This document shows positions 36,355 to 45,772 of a DNA stretch of 64,000 bases, piece by piece. The stretch spans positions 434,001-498,000 of the forward strand of contig JAHXIO010000011.1 in the NCBI GenBank assembly GCA_025655595.1, given 5' to 3'. A program made the translations under genes and the position numbers. Numbering within the stretch: position 1 is the stretch's first letter; every line of letters starts with the position of its first letter. This stretch comes from Candidatus Thiodiazotropha sp. (ex Monitilora ramsayi). GTDB taxonomy: Bacteria; Pseudomonadota; Gammaproteobacteria; Chromatiales; Chromatiaceae. The notes under the pieces were generated by a model. That model saw only the letters and a list, made by a program, of their open reading frames with translations. It had not been told where the DNA came from and did not search any database.

Positions 36355-36393
36355 ATGAATGAAAACAACTAATTAACTTAGACTTATGGAGAA

Positions 36394-36972
36394 CTAGAAT
36401 TCTCCTGTCGCACCACGGTTCATGATGTCCAGTATGTACTCTTTGACCTGGATCGCCTCTTCCTTAAGCTCGGGTGGCAGAGGCTCCCCGCCGTAGATCA
36501 TCATGTCCATGTTCAGCGTGATCAGCCACAATTTTCCTTCCTCATCCTCCAACAGGGTGATTCTGCAGGGCAAGTAGGCTGAGTAGGCATCGGAATAGTC
36601 CAGCATTCTAGCCGCGATCAGGGAGTTGCAGAAAAGATAAATCTTGACGAATCTGTACGACTCTCCCGATTTTGCCTCGATATCCTTATACAGGGGCAAC
36701 TCCCCCACATTGGACATATTGTGTTCGTTGGCGACAAACTTCATTGTCTCCTCAACCTCTTCAGGCGAGAGATCCTCCGCCACCTGGACCTTCCATATAC
36801 TGGCCTCTGCTGCGCTCTTTGTTTCAACCAGAGACTGCGCAAACTCTTTGAAAACCGGTCCGGCACCAGGATCAAAGCCATTGAGAGACTGATTGAATTT
36901 AAAGTAAAAACCGGCGATGGCTATCAACGCCACCAGCCCGATAAGTGCGAATATATTCTTGATAAACCCCAT
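36394..36972 (-). CDS. membrane-anchored DUF302 family protein
   Basis: A 192-residue protein. A single N-terminal membrane helix (residues ~6-25) anchors a DUF302 domain, recognised by YLPCRITLLEDEEGKLWL, the LNMDMMI strand and the preceding charged helix. The function of DUF302 is not known; the proteins are common in sulfur-oxidising and Fe-S-rich bacteria. A single Cys sits in the conserved LPCR. I start at the ATG at 36972 because GGAGAG is directly upstream; a TTG at 36984 adds four residues. It is followed by a strong terminator and preceded by the orphan ParA gene on the same strand. Confidence 0.85.
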   Translation of the reverse strand: MGFIKNIFALIGLVALIAIAGFYFKFNQSLNGFDPGAGPVFKEFAQSLVETKSAAEASIWKVQVAEDLSPEEVEETMKFVANEHNMSNVGELPLYKDIEAKSGESYRFVKIYLFCNSLIAARMLDYSDAYSAYLPCRITLLEDEEGKLWLITLNMDMMIYGGEPLPPELKEEAIQVKEYILDIMNRGATGEF

Positions 36973-37050
36973 CTCTCTCTCCAACGAATGTAGTGTCTAT
37001 TTTAACAAGGTGTTTATTATCGTTTTTCTATCTGCCCGAAACCCAAACAC

Positions 37051-37689
37051 CTAATGACTAATGTAGTCTGGATAAAGTGCGGCTGTTAGGGCATAGAACT
37101 CTTTACTGCCCTTACCTCTCGGGTCTAGCTCGTAAACTGCCAATCCCTCACTAAACGAGCGACGAAATACCGTCCTTTGGCAAAGCCGGTGCTTAATAAA
37201 CCGAATACCCGGTAGGGAAACAAGCGCTGCCGCAGCTTCATCCGACTCCCGAATGGCATGATGCGTATCGGCCCGATTAATAAATGCCAGGAGTTCAGGT
37301 CGTTGCTGTCCATCCAGCGCGTCATCCAGAAATTGCAGGAAGCGTTGTGTGGACCAGATATCTGCCTGTGAAGGCGGGACAGGAATCACAACCCGATCGG
37401 CAAGCGTAAGCGCCAATTTCATCGATTCGATATCCGATGTACCTACATCGATGAGAACCTCGTCATACCCTTTGAGCTTTTTACGGGACAAGGTTGAGAT
37501 ATCCTTCAGCGTCAAAAACGGTTCATAGCCCTCTTCAGTTCTGACCTCAGCCACATCGCTCAATGTTGCCTGAGGATCGGCATCCACCACCAATACTTCA
37601 GCCTCCGCCATCTCCAACCACACGGCCAGATTGAAAGTTACCGTGCTTTTACCCGAGCCTCCTTTCAAACTACCGATTACCGTAATCAT
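37051..37689 (-). CDS. orphan ParA family ATPase
   Basis: A 212-residue ParA/MinD-type ATPase. The deviant Walker A is KGGSGKST (residues ~9-16) with the signature first lysine, VVDADPQATLSD follows, and the switch-II/Walker B region is EVLIDVGTSD. It is short for chromosome-type ParA (no extra N-terminal helix-turn-helix), and no parB lies in the window, so it is an orphan ParA that may position some other cargo such as a protein complex or cluster. It lies 66 bp downstream of the RFRP-repeat secreted protein on the same strand and may be co-transcribed with it. Confidence 0.9.
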   Translation of the reverse strand: MITVIGSLKGGSGKSTVTFNLAVWLEMAEAEVLVVDADPQATLSDVAEVRTEEGYEPFLTLKDISTLSRKKLKGYDEVLIDVGTSDIESMKLALTLADRVVIPVPPSQADIWSTQRFLQFLDDALDGQQRPELLAFINRADTHHAIRESDEAAAALVSLPGIRFIKHRLCQRTVFRRSFSEGLAVYELDPRGKGSKEFYALTAALYPDYISH

Positions 37690-37755
37690 ACACTCCCCTA
37701 TCTATTTTTATCTTTTTGTTGAAATCGTTTCCGAAAGACTCATCAAAGCCCCAGA

Positions 37756-38934
37756 TCAATATCCCCCTGCAAATTCCGTATCTGCATCTGACCAGCGCTG
37801 TGTCACGACAGGCATTGAACGACTCGTCAGCTGATACCAGGCACCTTCGCCATCACCCCGTCCATCATACCAATCTGTGCGTTGCTGTGCGGTAACTGGA
37901 GGCTGCCATTGCGGCCTGTAACCCATAGGCGCAGGAGGCCACTGGCGAGCCACCGTTGTCGGAGCCGGATAGGGGTACAAGTGATACCCACGCGGCCGAT
38001 TCTTTGACCAGTTGGGTGGTTGCGTGAATCGACGTTGAGCAAAGCGGGGAAGCCTACCGGGCTGGAAGGCGGTGTTCCTGGGGGTCGGCTGGGGCCGAAA
38101 ACGTACTTGGGACGAATCTCTCCGAGCATATCCTGACATCACTGATTGAGCAGGTGCCATGTGTTGCTGCCAGGGTTCTCTCCGTGGATTGAAACCAGGC
38201 CAATGCCTTCCAGCGGGATAGCTGTAGACATAACGCCCTGTTGGTGCAGGTTGTGGATAGATGTCGTACCGGGGCCAGTAACCTGCTGTGCTGTATGGTC
38301 TGGGCAAATCACGTCGATACTGGGCGGTACGCACGGGATATGGCTTGGTTCGCGCGACGGGATTGAGTGGACGAAATCTGGCCTGATCCGGTATGTGCAC
38401 CTGCATGGGACGATACTTCAGCCTGCCATGGCTCTCCGGTGCTTTCACCCTGTGCAAGGGACGAAACCGATACTGTCCGGGCGAATAGCCGGACACATCA
38501 GGCTGATGATACGTTGATCGAATTCTCGATTGCTGTACATCCCGGTACTGAGTTGACTCCTGTTCCCGTTTCACAGACACAACCGGACGCACCCGGTTCA
38601 CAGGAATCCCTCCCCAATATGAGACCGACTTGTCAGGTGCCATCCTGGGCATTCGATTGTTACCGCTCTGTGGACTCATCCTCCCCCTGTCCCACGCTCT
38701 AAAGCGATAGTTCTCGTGAGATGGCGACGGGTATAGATAATCTGCGCGGGATTGATACCCTCTTACAGGGGCATGTCGATTGATGGGTGCGGGTGACCGA
38801 TAAGAATCGAAGGCATACCGCCCCTTGCTGTCATCGGTGTAGATCGATTGATTTGCCCAGCCGTCCACTGACAATGCCGTTTGGGGCAAACCCAGGATTG
38901 TGACGGCAAAGACTAGCAAATTTCTATATCTCAT
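37756..38934 (-). CDS. secreted Tyr/Arg/Pro-rich protein with RFRP repeats (A)
   Basis: A 392-residue protein of unknown function. The N-terminus is a signal peptide (residues 1-22, hydrophobic LLVFAVTILGLP, cleavage after ALS). The mature part is low-complexity, strongly rich in Tyr, Arg, Pro and Gln, with few acidic residues, and is probably disordered. Degenerate RFRP-type motifs recur: YRFRPLHRV, ARFRPLNPV and VRFRPQPTP, plus RFRA and KYRPMQ variants. The smaller secreted protein at 39151-39762 carries the same motif, so these two form a family. An exported, aromatic- and Arg-rich polymer-like protein could bind nucleic acid, polysaccharide or minerals, but that is speculation. Confidence 0.75.
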   Translation of the reverse strand: MRYRNLLVFAVTILGLPQTALSVDGWANQSIYTDDSKGRYAFDSYRSPAPINRHAPVRGYQSRADYLYPSPSHENYRFRAWDRGRMSPQSGNNRMPRMAPDKSVSYWGGIPVNRVRPVVSVKREQESTQYRDVQQSRIRSTYHQPDVSGYSPGQYRFRPLHRVKAPESHGRLKYRPMQVHIPDQARFRPLNPVARTKPYPVRTAQYRRDLPRPYSTAGYWPRYDIYPQPAPTGRYVYSYPAGRHWPGFNPRREPWQQHMAPAQSVMSGYARRDSSQVRFRPQPTPRNTAFQPGRLPRFAQRRFTQPPNWSKNRPRGYHLYPYPAPTTVARQWPPAPMGYRPQWQPPVTAQQRTDWYDGRGDGEGAWYQLTSRSMPVVTQRWSDADTEFAGGY

Positions 38935-39150
38935 CAGAATCTCCCAAAACCTCGTGGTCAGGATGCATGCGGATAGTGATCGTGTAGTCAGGATGTTTTC
39001 TTAATCAACCACAGTTTAACGGCAAACGCCTTTAGGCAAAACCATTTGAAATCATGTTTCTCATTTAGAGACCCTTAATACGCGTCACCTGACAACGCCA
39101 TACTCACAACTTGAGGCTGAGAAAACACTGCCTCGGAAACATATTTCAGA

Positions 39151-39762
39151 TCACTCCGGACGAAACACAGGTGAACCGGAGCCACGGGGGTAAGAATATC
39201 TGCTGGGAGCACTCCCGGGCTTTTTATCAAAACGAGAGTCAGGACGAAATCGTGGCTTTGGCGGTTGCTTCTCTATGTAATAACCGCCGTTTCCCCACCC
39301 GTTGATCTGTGATGGCGGTGTTTCCGTTACATGTTGCTTACGCCGATGCTCTATGTTGCGATCCTTCACACGTTCCTGCTCGCTGGGTTCAATCGGCCGA
39401 AAACGAAACCCATCCTGGTGCGGAGTAATCGTGTGCCGTTCATCAATGCGCCGGTAGGTACCTGGAGGCAGTCCAAGCGGCTCATCGACATAGTCAGTGG
39501 CTGGAGTGTAGACATCATCTCGCTGGTTCCACCCACTCCCCCTCGAGCTTGATGATTCCTGAACAGGTTCTGTTTCATCGGGACGCCATCGAAACTGATT
39601 GTCGTCCTGCAGCATCCAAGCGGGATTGCTTCCACTCGAACCATATACAGGATTTGGATACTCATAGGGTTGCTGCGCCAAACAGTGACCGGCACCCCCC
39701 AAAAAGGCAAACAGCAGTGACCGGAAAAGGTTCGCATACGTGGGCAAGTACACCACTCCCAT
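39151..39762 (-). CDS. secreted Pro/Arg/Tyr-rich protein with RFRP repeats (B)
   Basis: A 203-residue protein with an N-terminal signal peptide (residues ~5-28, LLFAFLGGAGHCLA) and a mature part rich in Pro, Arg, Tyr, Ser and Gly. RFRP-type motifs recur: QFRWRPDE, GFRFRPIEP, PRFRPDSRF and a final PVFRPE. It has more acidic residues than protein A (37756-38934) but shares its motif and secretion. It lies 216 bp upstream of protein A on the same strand, so the two are probably expressed together. I cannot assign a function. Confidence 0.72.
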   Translation of the reverse strand: MGVVYLPTYANLFRSLLFAFLGGAGHCLAQQPYEYPNPVYGSSGSNPAWMLQDDNQFRWRPDETEPVQESSSSRGSGWNQRDDVYTPATDYVDEPLGLPPGTYRRIDERHTITPHQDGFRFRPIEPSEQERVKDRNIEHRRKQHVTETPPSQINGWGNGGYYIEKQPPKPRFRPDSRFDKKPGSAPSRYSYPRGSGSPVFRPE

Positions 39763-39923
39763 GAGATAAACTACGCTAACTATAGATCATATGCGACCGT
39801 TGACGGATAAGCCCCCACCACCATATTTGACAGAAGCCAGGTTCATGAGGGGGTGCTCACGGAGCCCCTCCCATTATCAACGACAGAGACACTGCTAACG
39901 GGTACCTGTTTAGCGCTCACTAT

Positions 39924-42900
39924 CTACTTGAGCCGAATCCCACGACGCGCCGCCTTCTTACGCACAGGAAAGGCCGCAACATTGGAAGCCGACTTACTTT
40001 TGGCAGACGGTTTTGTTTGTGCTTTTTTCTCTCCACTTCCGTTTGATCGAGATTTCGTACGTGCAACAGCGGCAACCGCCTTTTTCTTTGCTGTCTGTTT
40101 TTTGAGTGTTGACGGTCTCTTTTTTGGCTTCGGTGCCGCTGGTTGAGCCGGTTCGCTCTCAGCAACTTCAACTTCTTGATCCTGCTGTGAGCTATGGGAA
40201 GGTACATCGGCCTGTGCCTGTACAGACTCCGCCTTCACCTCTTCTGTTTTCTCATTCACCTCAGGTTCATTGGCCAACGCCGCCACTGGCGCTTGAGGCG
40301 GCTCAGCCACCGGAGTAGGCTCGACTACCTGACTCTCTCCTGCTGCCTGGGATTCCACAGGTGCAGCAGCTATGGATTCAGAATCACTGCCCGGATTGCT
40401 ACTGATTTTTGATTCGCCAGTGCCGGCACTACCGGCACCACCACCTTCTCCGCCTGACGGCTCCGTCTCCCCTGCCGCCTGGCCGTCCTCTCTCTTCTTT
40501 TTGCGTTTAAACAACTGCAGGAAGAGCAGAACAAGTCCTCGCAACAGATAGAAGATCATACTGAACAGCGTGACCACTTTAAGCCAGACACCATGAATGA
40601 ATGACCCTCCCGCTTCCACTTGCTGGTCTGCTTTTTTCGCAGCCGGCTTGGTTATCTGGGGTTCTTCTTCCTGAGCGACAGGCAGTTGGGCGCCCGCAGG
40701 TGCTGTGGCAGCAGCCACTTCCAGCAGATCTTTGCTGGCAGCGATACAACCCAAGGGAATCACGATCAGGGTGAGTACGGTTGATACCAGAACACCGGAT
40801 GCCAGTGAGATGGCCATTCCCTGGAAAATCGGATCAAAAAAGATAACCGAGGAGCCGCAAACCAAAGCAAATGCGGTAATCATTATCGGTCGTGTTCTGG
40901 TCTTACAGGCCATGATGACCGATTCAACCACAGACGTCCCCTGCTGCACCTGGTGGATGGAAAAATCGACCAGCAGTATGGAGTTACGGACGATAATGCC
41001 AGCCAAGGCAATCCAACCGATCATCGAGGTTGCCGTAAACTCACCGCCCCAACCCATCTGGAAGAAGATGAAGTGGGCCGGAATGATACCAAGCAACGTC
41101 AGGGGAATCGGCGCCATGATCAATGCCGGAATACGGAAGTTACCGAACTCCCAGACCACGAGAATGTAGATCAGCACAAGAGCGACGGCAAAGGCGGCCC
41201 CCATATCGCGGAAGGTTTCGTAAGTAACGGTCCACTCACCCGCCCATTCGATAGCAGTCGTCGAATCGTTGCCTGGAGCACCCAGCCAATGGGGTTCGAT
41301 GGCAACGCCATCCGGGGCCACATAACCGGTCTCCTTCAGCAGGTTCTGTACCTGCAGCATGCCGTAAACAGGTGCCGCCAATTTTCCGCCCACCTCTGCA
41401 ACGACATATTCCACGTCACGCAGATCCTTGTGATAGATAATCGGGTCCTCCCAGACCTGCTCGAAACGACCCAACTCACGCAGGGGAACGATAATGCCGG
41501 TATTAGACTGAATCGGTAAATCACCCAGACGAGTGATTTCAGAGCGCTCAGCCAAAGGGACCTGCATCAGGATATTGACCGGCTCATGCCCCGCACGCTG
41601 TTTCACATCGCCCAACGGTGAAGCACCAAGTGCCATGCCTAGATTACGATTGATGGTATCCACCGAAATCCCACGACTGACCGATTTCTCCGTATCGACG
41701 GTGAAACGCCAGTATTTATAGGGGTCCCGCATGTAGCTATCCACATCGCGCAGGGATTCGGTCTCTTTGAACAGATTCGTCAGATCCTGCGCAACCTGCC
41801 TACGTACTTCGGGACTTGGACCGTGCACTTCCGCAACGACCGACTGCAGGACCGGAGGCCCCGGCGGCATTTCGACTACTGAATAGACGGCACCGGTACC
41901 CTCTACGAGTTCAGCCAACATCCGTCTCGTCGCCACCGCAATCTCGTGACTGGAGCGGTCTCGTTCTCCCTTATCCAACAGTTGGACCTGTACCTCCGCA
42001 TGCCAGGGATCGGAGCGAAGATAGTAGTGACGCACCATACCGTTGAAATCGAATGGGCGTGCGGTACCAGCGTAGACCTGGACTGCCGTCACCTCCGGCA
42101 TAACGCGAATCTTCTCGGCCATCTGATGGACAAGATTCGCGGTTACCGGTAGGGCCGTGCCCTCCGGCATGTCGACAACCACAGCAAACTCCGGCTTGTT
42201 GTCCAGGGGCAGCATCTTGACCGCTACCCACTTGAAGTAGAAGAAGGAGCACATGATCAGGAAGGTTCCCCACATCACCAGCTTGAACAGCTTGGCCTTG
42301 GCCGGAGTTTCGATCATGGGTATCAGGATTTTCCTAAAGAGGCTCTCAAGCTTCTCCGACTCCTTATGCTCCCGCTCACCGGCCACCTCGAGGTAGCGCA
42401 TGGAAGGACGCAACCAATGGGAGACCGTGAGATAGGGCGTAAACACGAATGCGGCAAAAAGAGAAATCAGCATTGCGACTGAACCCAGCGCGGGGATGGG
42501 TTCCATGTAGGGTCCCATCATGCCGGTTACAAACCCCATGGGCAGCAGTGCGGCAATAACAGTAAAGGTCGCAAGTATGGTCGGGTTGCCCACTTCGCGC
42601 ACCGCATCCACGGCGGTGGCCACATCTGTGGAATTCTCCTCCAGCCAGCGGCGATAAATATTCTCCACCACCACAATGGCATCATCCACCAGAATACCGA
42701 TGGAGAAGATCAGGGCGAAGAGACTGACCCTGTCGATGGTATAGCCCATCAGCCAGGCACTGAAGATCGTCATCAGCAACACGACGGGGATTACGAGCAC
42801 CACGACAAAGGCGGGACGGAAGGCACGAAAGGCCGCCAGCACCAGCAGAAAGACGAAACCGGTAGCGACGAAGAGCTTGAAGATTAGCTCGCTGACCTTG

Positions 42901-44015
42901 TCATCGGCGGTCTTACCGTAGTTACGGGTAACGCTCACCTCCACATTGTCCGGGATCAGCGTGCCTTTGATATGTTCCACCCGCTCCTTGATGGCATTGG
43001 CTACGGTAACGCCGTTCGAACCCTCTTTCTTGGCAATGGCCAGAGTGACGGCCGGTACGCCGTCTGCCTTAATATCCAGATCACTGGCAGCACCGGTATA
43101 GTAGCCGACCAACTGTTTTGCATCTTCCGGGCCCTGTTTTACTCGGGCGATATCGTGCATATAGACCTTGACGTCATTATGCGTGCCCACCACAAGGCGG
43201 TTGATATCGTCCACTGACGTGAGGAATGCACCGGAGACTACGCTGGAAAAAGCACTTCCCGCCTCCACGCCACCAGCCTGCTGTTCACTGTTGGATTCCT
43301 GAATGCGCCCTGCCACCTGATCCAAACTGATACCAAAACCGGCCAGTCGTTCGGGAAAAACCTCGACCGTGACCTGTTCCCTGCGTCCTCCAACGACAAA
43401 ACCGTTGCCGGTGTTCGGCAGCTCTTTAAGCGACTGCAACACATCATGAGCCAGCATACGCAGCTGGCCGTCATCCACATCGGGTGCGCCGTCCCTGTCT
43501 ATATCCTTGGACCAGAGGGTCAGGGTCACGACGGGCACATCGTCGATTCCCTTCGCCTTTACCAAAGGTGGCATGACCCCTGGCGGGATCAGGTCCATAT
43601 TGGAGTCGATTTTATCGTTAACCTTGACCAGCGAGGGCCCCATACTCTCGCCAACCTCGAACTCGATGGTGACCACGCCACCGCCACGTTGGGAAGCAGA
43701 GTAGACATGCTTCATGCCGGGAATCTCCGACATAATGCGTTGCAGCGGCTCAATGGCCAGCGATGAGACCTGATCCGCCGCAGCACCCGGATACTGGACG
43801 AAGATATCCACCATCGGCACGGAGATCTGCGGGTCTTCCTGGCGTGGCGTGATGACCAGGCCCAACAGCCCCATCAACATCATGGCCATGAAGAAGAGAG
43901 GTGAAAGAGGTGACTGGATGAAGAACCTGGCGGTTCTGCCGGCGATCCCAAGGTGCGCCTCGTGGCTGGGATCCATGGAGTGGAGCTGATCGAGTTTATT
44001 ATCGTCCTGGCTCAT
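39924..44015 (-). CDS. RND efflux permease with a long basic C-terminal tail
   Basis: A 1363-residue inner-membrane pump of the RND superfamily (AcrB/CzcA-like), which takes substrates from the periplasm or inner leaflet and exports them with proton entry. Residues ~1-1100 are the usual RND core: the first helix (PLFFMAMMLMGLLGLV), two large periplasmic loops, and the LFALIFSIGILVDDAIVVVEN segment in helix 4 that carries the proton-relay Asp pair. The remaining ~260 residues have no RND counterpart: a hydrophobic/amphipathic segment (VVTLFSMIFYLLRGLVLLFL), then an acidic Glu/Ala/Pro stretch, then a Lys/Ala/Ser-rich histone-H1-like end. The specificity is unknown. The adaptor lies upstream. 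Confidence 0.9.
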   Translation of the reverse strand: MSQDDNKLDQLHSMDPSHEAHLGIAGRTARFFIQSPLSPLFFMAMMLMGLLGLVITPRQEDPQISVPMVDIFVQYPGAAADQVSSLAIEPLQRIMSEIPGMKHVYSASQRGGGVVTIEFEVGESMGPSLVKVNDKIDSNMDLIPPGVMPPLVKAKGIDDVPVVTLTLWSKDIDRDGAPDVDDGQLRMLAHDVLQSLKELPNTGNGFVVGGRREQVTVEVFPERLAGFGISLDQVAGRIQESNSEQQAGGVEAGSAFSSVVSGAFLTSVDDINRLVVGTHNDVKVYMHDIARVKQGPEDAKQLVGYYTGAASDLDIKADGVPAVTLAIAKKEGSNGVTVANAIKERVEHIKGTLIPDNVEVSVTRNYGKTADDKVSELIFKLFVATGFVFLLVLAAFRAFRPAFVVVLVIPVVLLMTIFSAWLMGYTIDRVSLFALIFSIGILVDDAIVVVENIYRRWLEENSTDVATAVDAVREVGNPTILATFTVIAALLPMGFVTGMMGPYMEPIPALGSVAMLISLFAAFVFTPYLTVSHWLRPSMRYLEVAGEREHKESEKLESLFRKILIPMIETPAKAKLFKLVMWGTFLIMCSFFYFKWVAVKMLPLDNKPEFAVVVDMPEGTALPVTANLVHQMAEKIRVMPEVTAVQVYAGTARPFDFNGMVRHYYLRSDPWHAEVQVQLLDKGERDRSSHEIAVATRRMLAELVEGTGAVYSVVEMPPGPPVLQSVVAEVHGPSPEVRRQVAQDLTNLFKETESLRDVDSYMRDPYKYWRFTVDTEKSVSRGISVDTINRNLGMALGASPLGDVKQRAGHEPVNILMQVPLAERSEITRLGDLPIQSNTGIIVPLRELGRFEQVWEDPIIYHKDLRDVEYVVAEVGGKLAAPVYGMLQVQNLLKETGYVAPDGVAIEPHWLGAPGNDSTTAIEWAGEWTVTYETFRDMGAAFAVALVLIYILVVWEFGNFRIPALIMAPIPLTLLGIIPAHFIFFQMGWGGEFTATSMIGWIALAGIIVRNSILLVDFSIHQVQQGTSVVESVIMACKTRTRPIMITAFALVCGSSVIFFDPIFQGMAISLASGVLVSTVLTLIVIPLGCIAASKDLLEVAAATAPAGAQLPVAQEEEPQITKPAAKKADQQVEAGGSFIHGVWLKVVTLFSMIFYLLRGLVLLFLQLFKRKKKREDGQAAGETEPSGGEGGGAGSAGTGESKISSNPGSDSESIAAAPVESQAAGESQVVEPTPVAEPPQAPVAALANEPEVNEKTEEVKAESVQAQADVPSHSSQQDQEVEVAESEPAQPAAPKPKKRPSTLKKQTAKKKAVAAVARTKSRSNGSGEKKAQTKPSAKSKSASNVAAFPVRKKAARRGIRLK

Positions 44016-44136
44016 AGCTGATCTCGAAGCCTCGCTAAGAGGCAGGCATACACACCTTTGCCTCGTAAAAAATTCAACTCAGGGCGTGACACCCCACAAT
44101 ACCCGGCTCAAACTGCGAGCATATTGGAAAAGCGCT

Positions 44137-45294
44137 TCAGCGCTGTGGGGACGTCCATCCGGCACTGATCCCCAGGGGAGGATTGCGCAACACACGCTCA
44201 CCGGCTTGTAAGCCGGAAAGTACGGTACTGTAGCCACCGGGAAGTGTCTCTCCGACCCGGATCAACCGCAGCATTGGCTTACCCTCTTCATCAACCACAT
44301 AGACCCCCGGAAGACTACCGTTATAACGGATGGCGCTGGATGGAATGACGGGATTTGCCCGGGTCGGCGCATTGAAATCGGGGACCAGCACCTTGGCATA
44401 CATACCGGGGGCGGACTCGCCCTGAGGAAGGTCGAATTTGATCGTGACAGTATGCCTTTGTGCGTCGGCCATGGGAAAGATCTGGGCGACCCTGACCGGT
44501 ATCTCGCGATCACCAACGTCGAGCTCCGCACGGAGCATCATACCTTCACTGAGACCCGGGCGCAGACGACCGGGGACATCGACCACGATCTGCAGATACT
44601 CCACGTCGGCATATTTCAAAAGCGGTTGACCCGGTTGCACCGTATCGCCCACCTCGACGAACTTCTTCATGATAACCCCGTCGAAGGGGGCCACACTCTT
44701 TGCATCTCGCAGCTTGGCGTCAATAGCGCGAATCTCCGCCTGCACACGAATCATGGTGTTCTGTGCCTGCTGGATATTGGTCCGGGAGGAGTAGATATCC
44801 GCCTGCCTCTCCGCGTCTCTGTCCCTCTCACCCATGACATCTTCCATCGGACGGGTAAACATCTGATCGAAGAGATTGGGCATCCCCATACCGCCCATCG
44901 CGGATTTGGATTTGGGTGACCAGAGCTCCCGATTGAACTGAACCCCGGCATTTCGCAGCTGTGCATCGGCATTGGCCAGTTGAGCCAGCGCAGCCTGACG
45001 CTTGGCCATCAGCTCACTGTCATCCAGTTCAACCAGTTGATCGCCCTCTCTGAAGATATCGCCTTCGATACCCGCAAGGAACTTTACCCGTCCGGGCAAC
45101 TGTGCGGAGAGCGTCACCTCTTTGTAGGGCACAACCGTGCCCCCAAGAGAGACATGCGGGACGCCCTGTGTCTGCTGTACGACAAAGTGGTCACCGGCGG
45201 ACTGCTGGCCCGGCTGTGCCTGGATCCCTGAAGTCGCCAACACCAGAGTCGATACACCAGCAGCCAAAAACATCGCCTTGAATTTCAAACTCAT
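44137..45294 (-). CDS. RND periplasmic adaptor (HlyD/AcrA family)
   Basis: A 385-residue periplasmic membrane-fusion protein that joins an RND permease to an outer-membrane channel. A signal peptide (residues ~1-27) precedes the lipoyl/beta-barrel halves (GTVVPYKEVTLSAQLPGR and VAPFDGVIMKKFVEVGD) that flank a helical hairpin (residues ~95-190). The final membrane-proximal domain ends with YSTVLSGLQAGERV. It is followed after 121 bp by the permease gene, giving an adaptor-permease operon. No outer-membrane TolC-type gene is in the window, so the pump probably uses one encoded elsewhere. Confidence 0.9.
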   Translation of the reverse strand: MSLKFKAMFLAAGVSTLVLATSGIQAQPGQQSAGDHFVVQQTQGVPHVSLGGTVVPYKEVTLSAQLPGRVKFLAGIEGDIFREGDQLVELDDSELMAKRQAALAQLANADAQLRNAGVQFNRELWSPKSKSAMGGMGMPNLFDQMFTRPMEDVMGERDRDAERQADIYSSRTNIQQAQNTMIRVQAEIRAIDAKLRDAKSVAPFDGVIMKKFVEVGDTVQPGQPLLKYADVEYLQIVVDVPGRLRPGLSEGMMLRAELDVGDREIPVRVAQIFPMADAQRHTVTIKFDLPQGESAPGMYAKVLVPDFNAPTRANPVIPSSAIRYNGSLPGVYVVDEEGKPMLRLIRVGETLPGGYSTVLSGLQAGERVLRNPPLGISAGWTSPQR

Positions 45295-45376
45295 AATTCC
45301 ACACTACCTGGTGTCAGATTCTTGATTCTGGTTGTTCAGCAACCGTGAAAGTAAAGATAATTATCTGATTTTAGGA

Positions 45377-45772
45377 TCAAACTCTGCCCATGACGGCAAA
45401 GCTTTTGATGAAGGGGCCCGCCATACGCGGATCCTTGATCATCGAGGAGTAGTCACCCACGACAAACTTCATTTTCCGCGAGGTAAACGCCATACCCAAT
45501 CCCATCATGCCTGGAGGTTTTGACATCCATTTCCGCCACTGTTCGTCAGAAGCACGAATATCCCAGTTTAACTCCTGACCCGTATAGGCTTCACCTGTCA
45601 CGGCTTTGCCATTCTCTACTGTCAGAACACCGATGGGCTTGTCGTCGCCATCAAATCCGTAACCGATAACACTATTGAAGCCAATCTGGGCCAGTGCATC
45701 AGAAAGCTCAGGTTCTGCGTTCCAGTGGGTTGCGAAACCCTGCATCCACTCTTCGGTAAACAGCTCTGCCAT
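45377..45772 (-). CDS. SCP-2 (sterol carrier protein) family protein
   Basis: A 131-residue small soluble protein of the SCP-2/lipid-binding fold, which holds a hydrophobic ligand in a cavity. The family's typical LNWDIRASDEQWRKW and PPGMMGLGMAFTSRKMKF segments are clear, followed by DPRMAGPFIKSF near the C-terminus. There is no signal peptide. Ligand and role in this organism are unknown; such genes are common in bacteria that make hopanoids or sterols, and a sterol-desaturase-like gene lies at 52.7 kb, though not adjacent. It is 82 bp upstream of the RND adaptor on the same strand. Confidence 0.82.
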   Translation of the reverse strand: MAELFTEEWMQGFATHWNAEPELSDALAQIGFNSVIGYGFDGDDKPIGVLTVENGKAVTGEAYTGQELNWDIRASDEQWRKWMSKPPGMMGLGMAFTSRKMKFVVGDYSSMIKDPRMAGPFIKSFAVMGRV

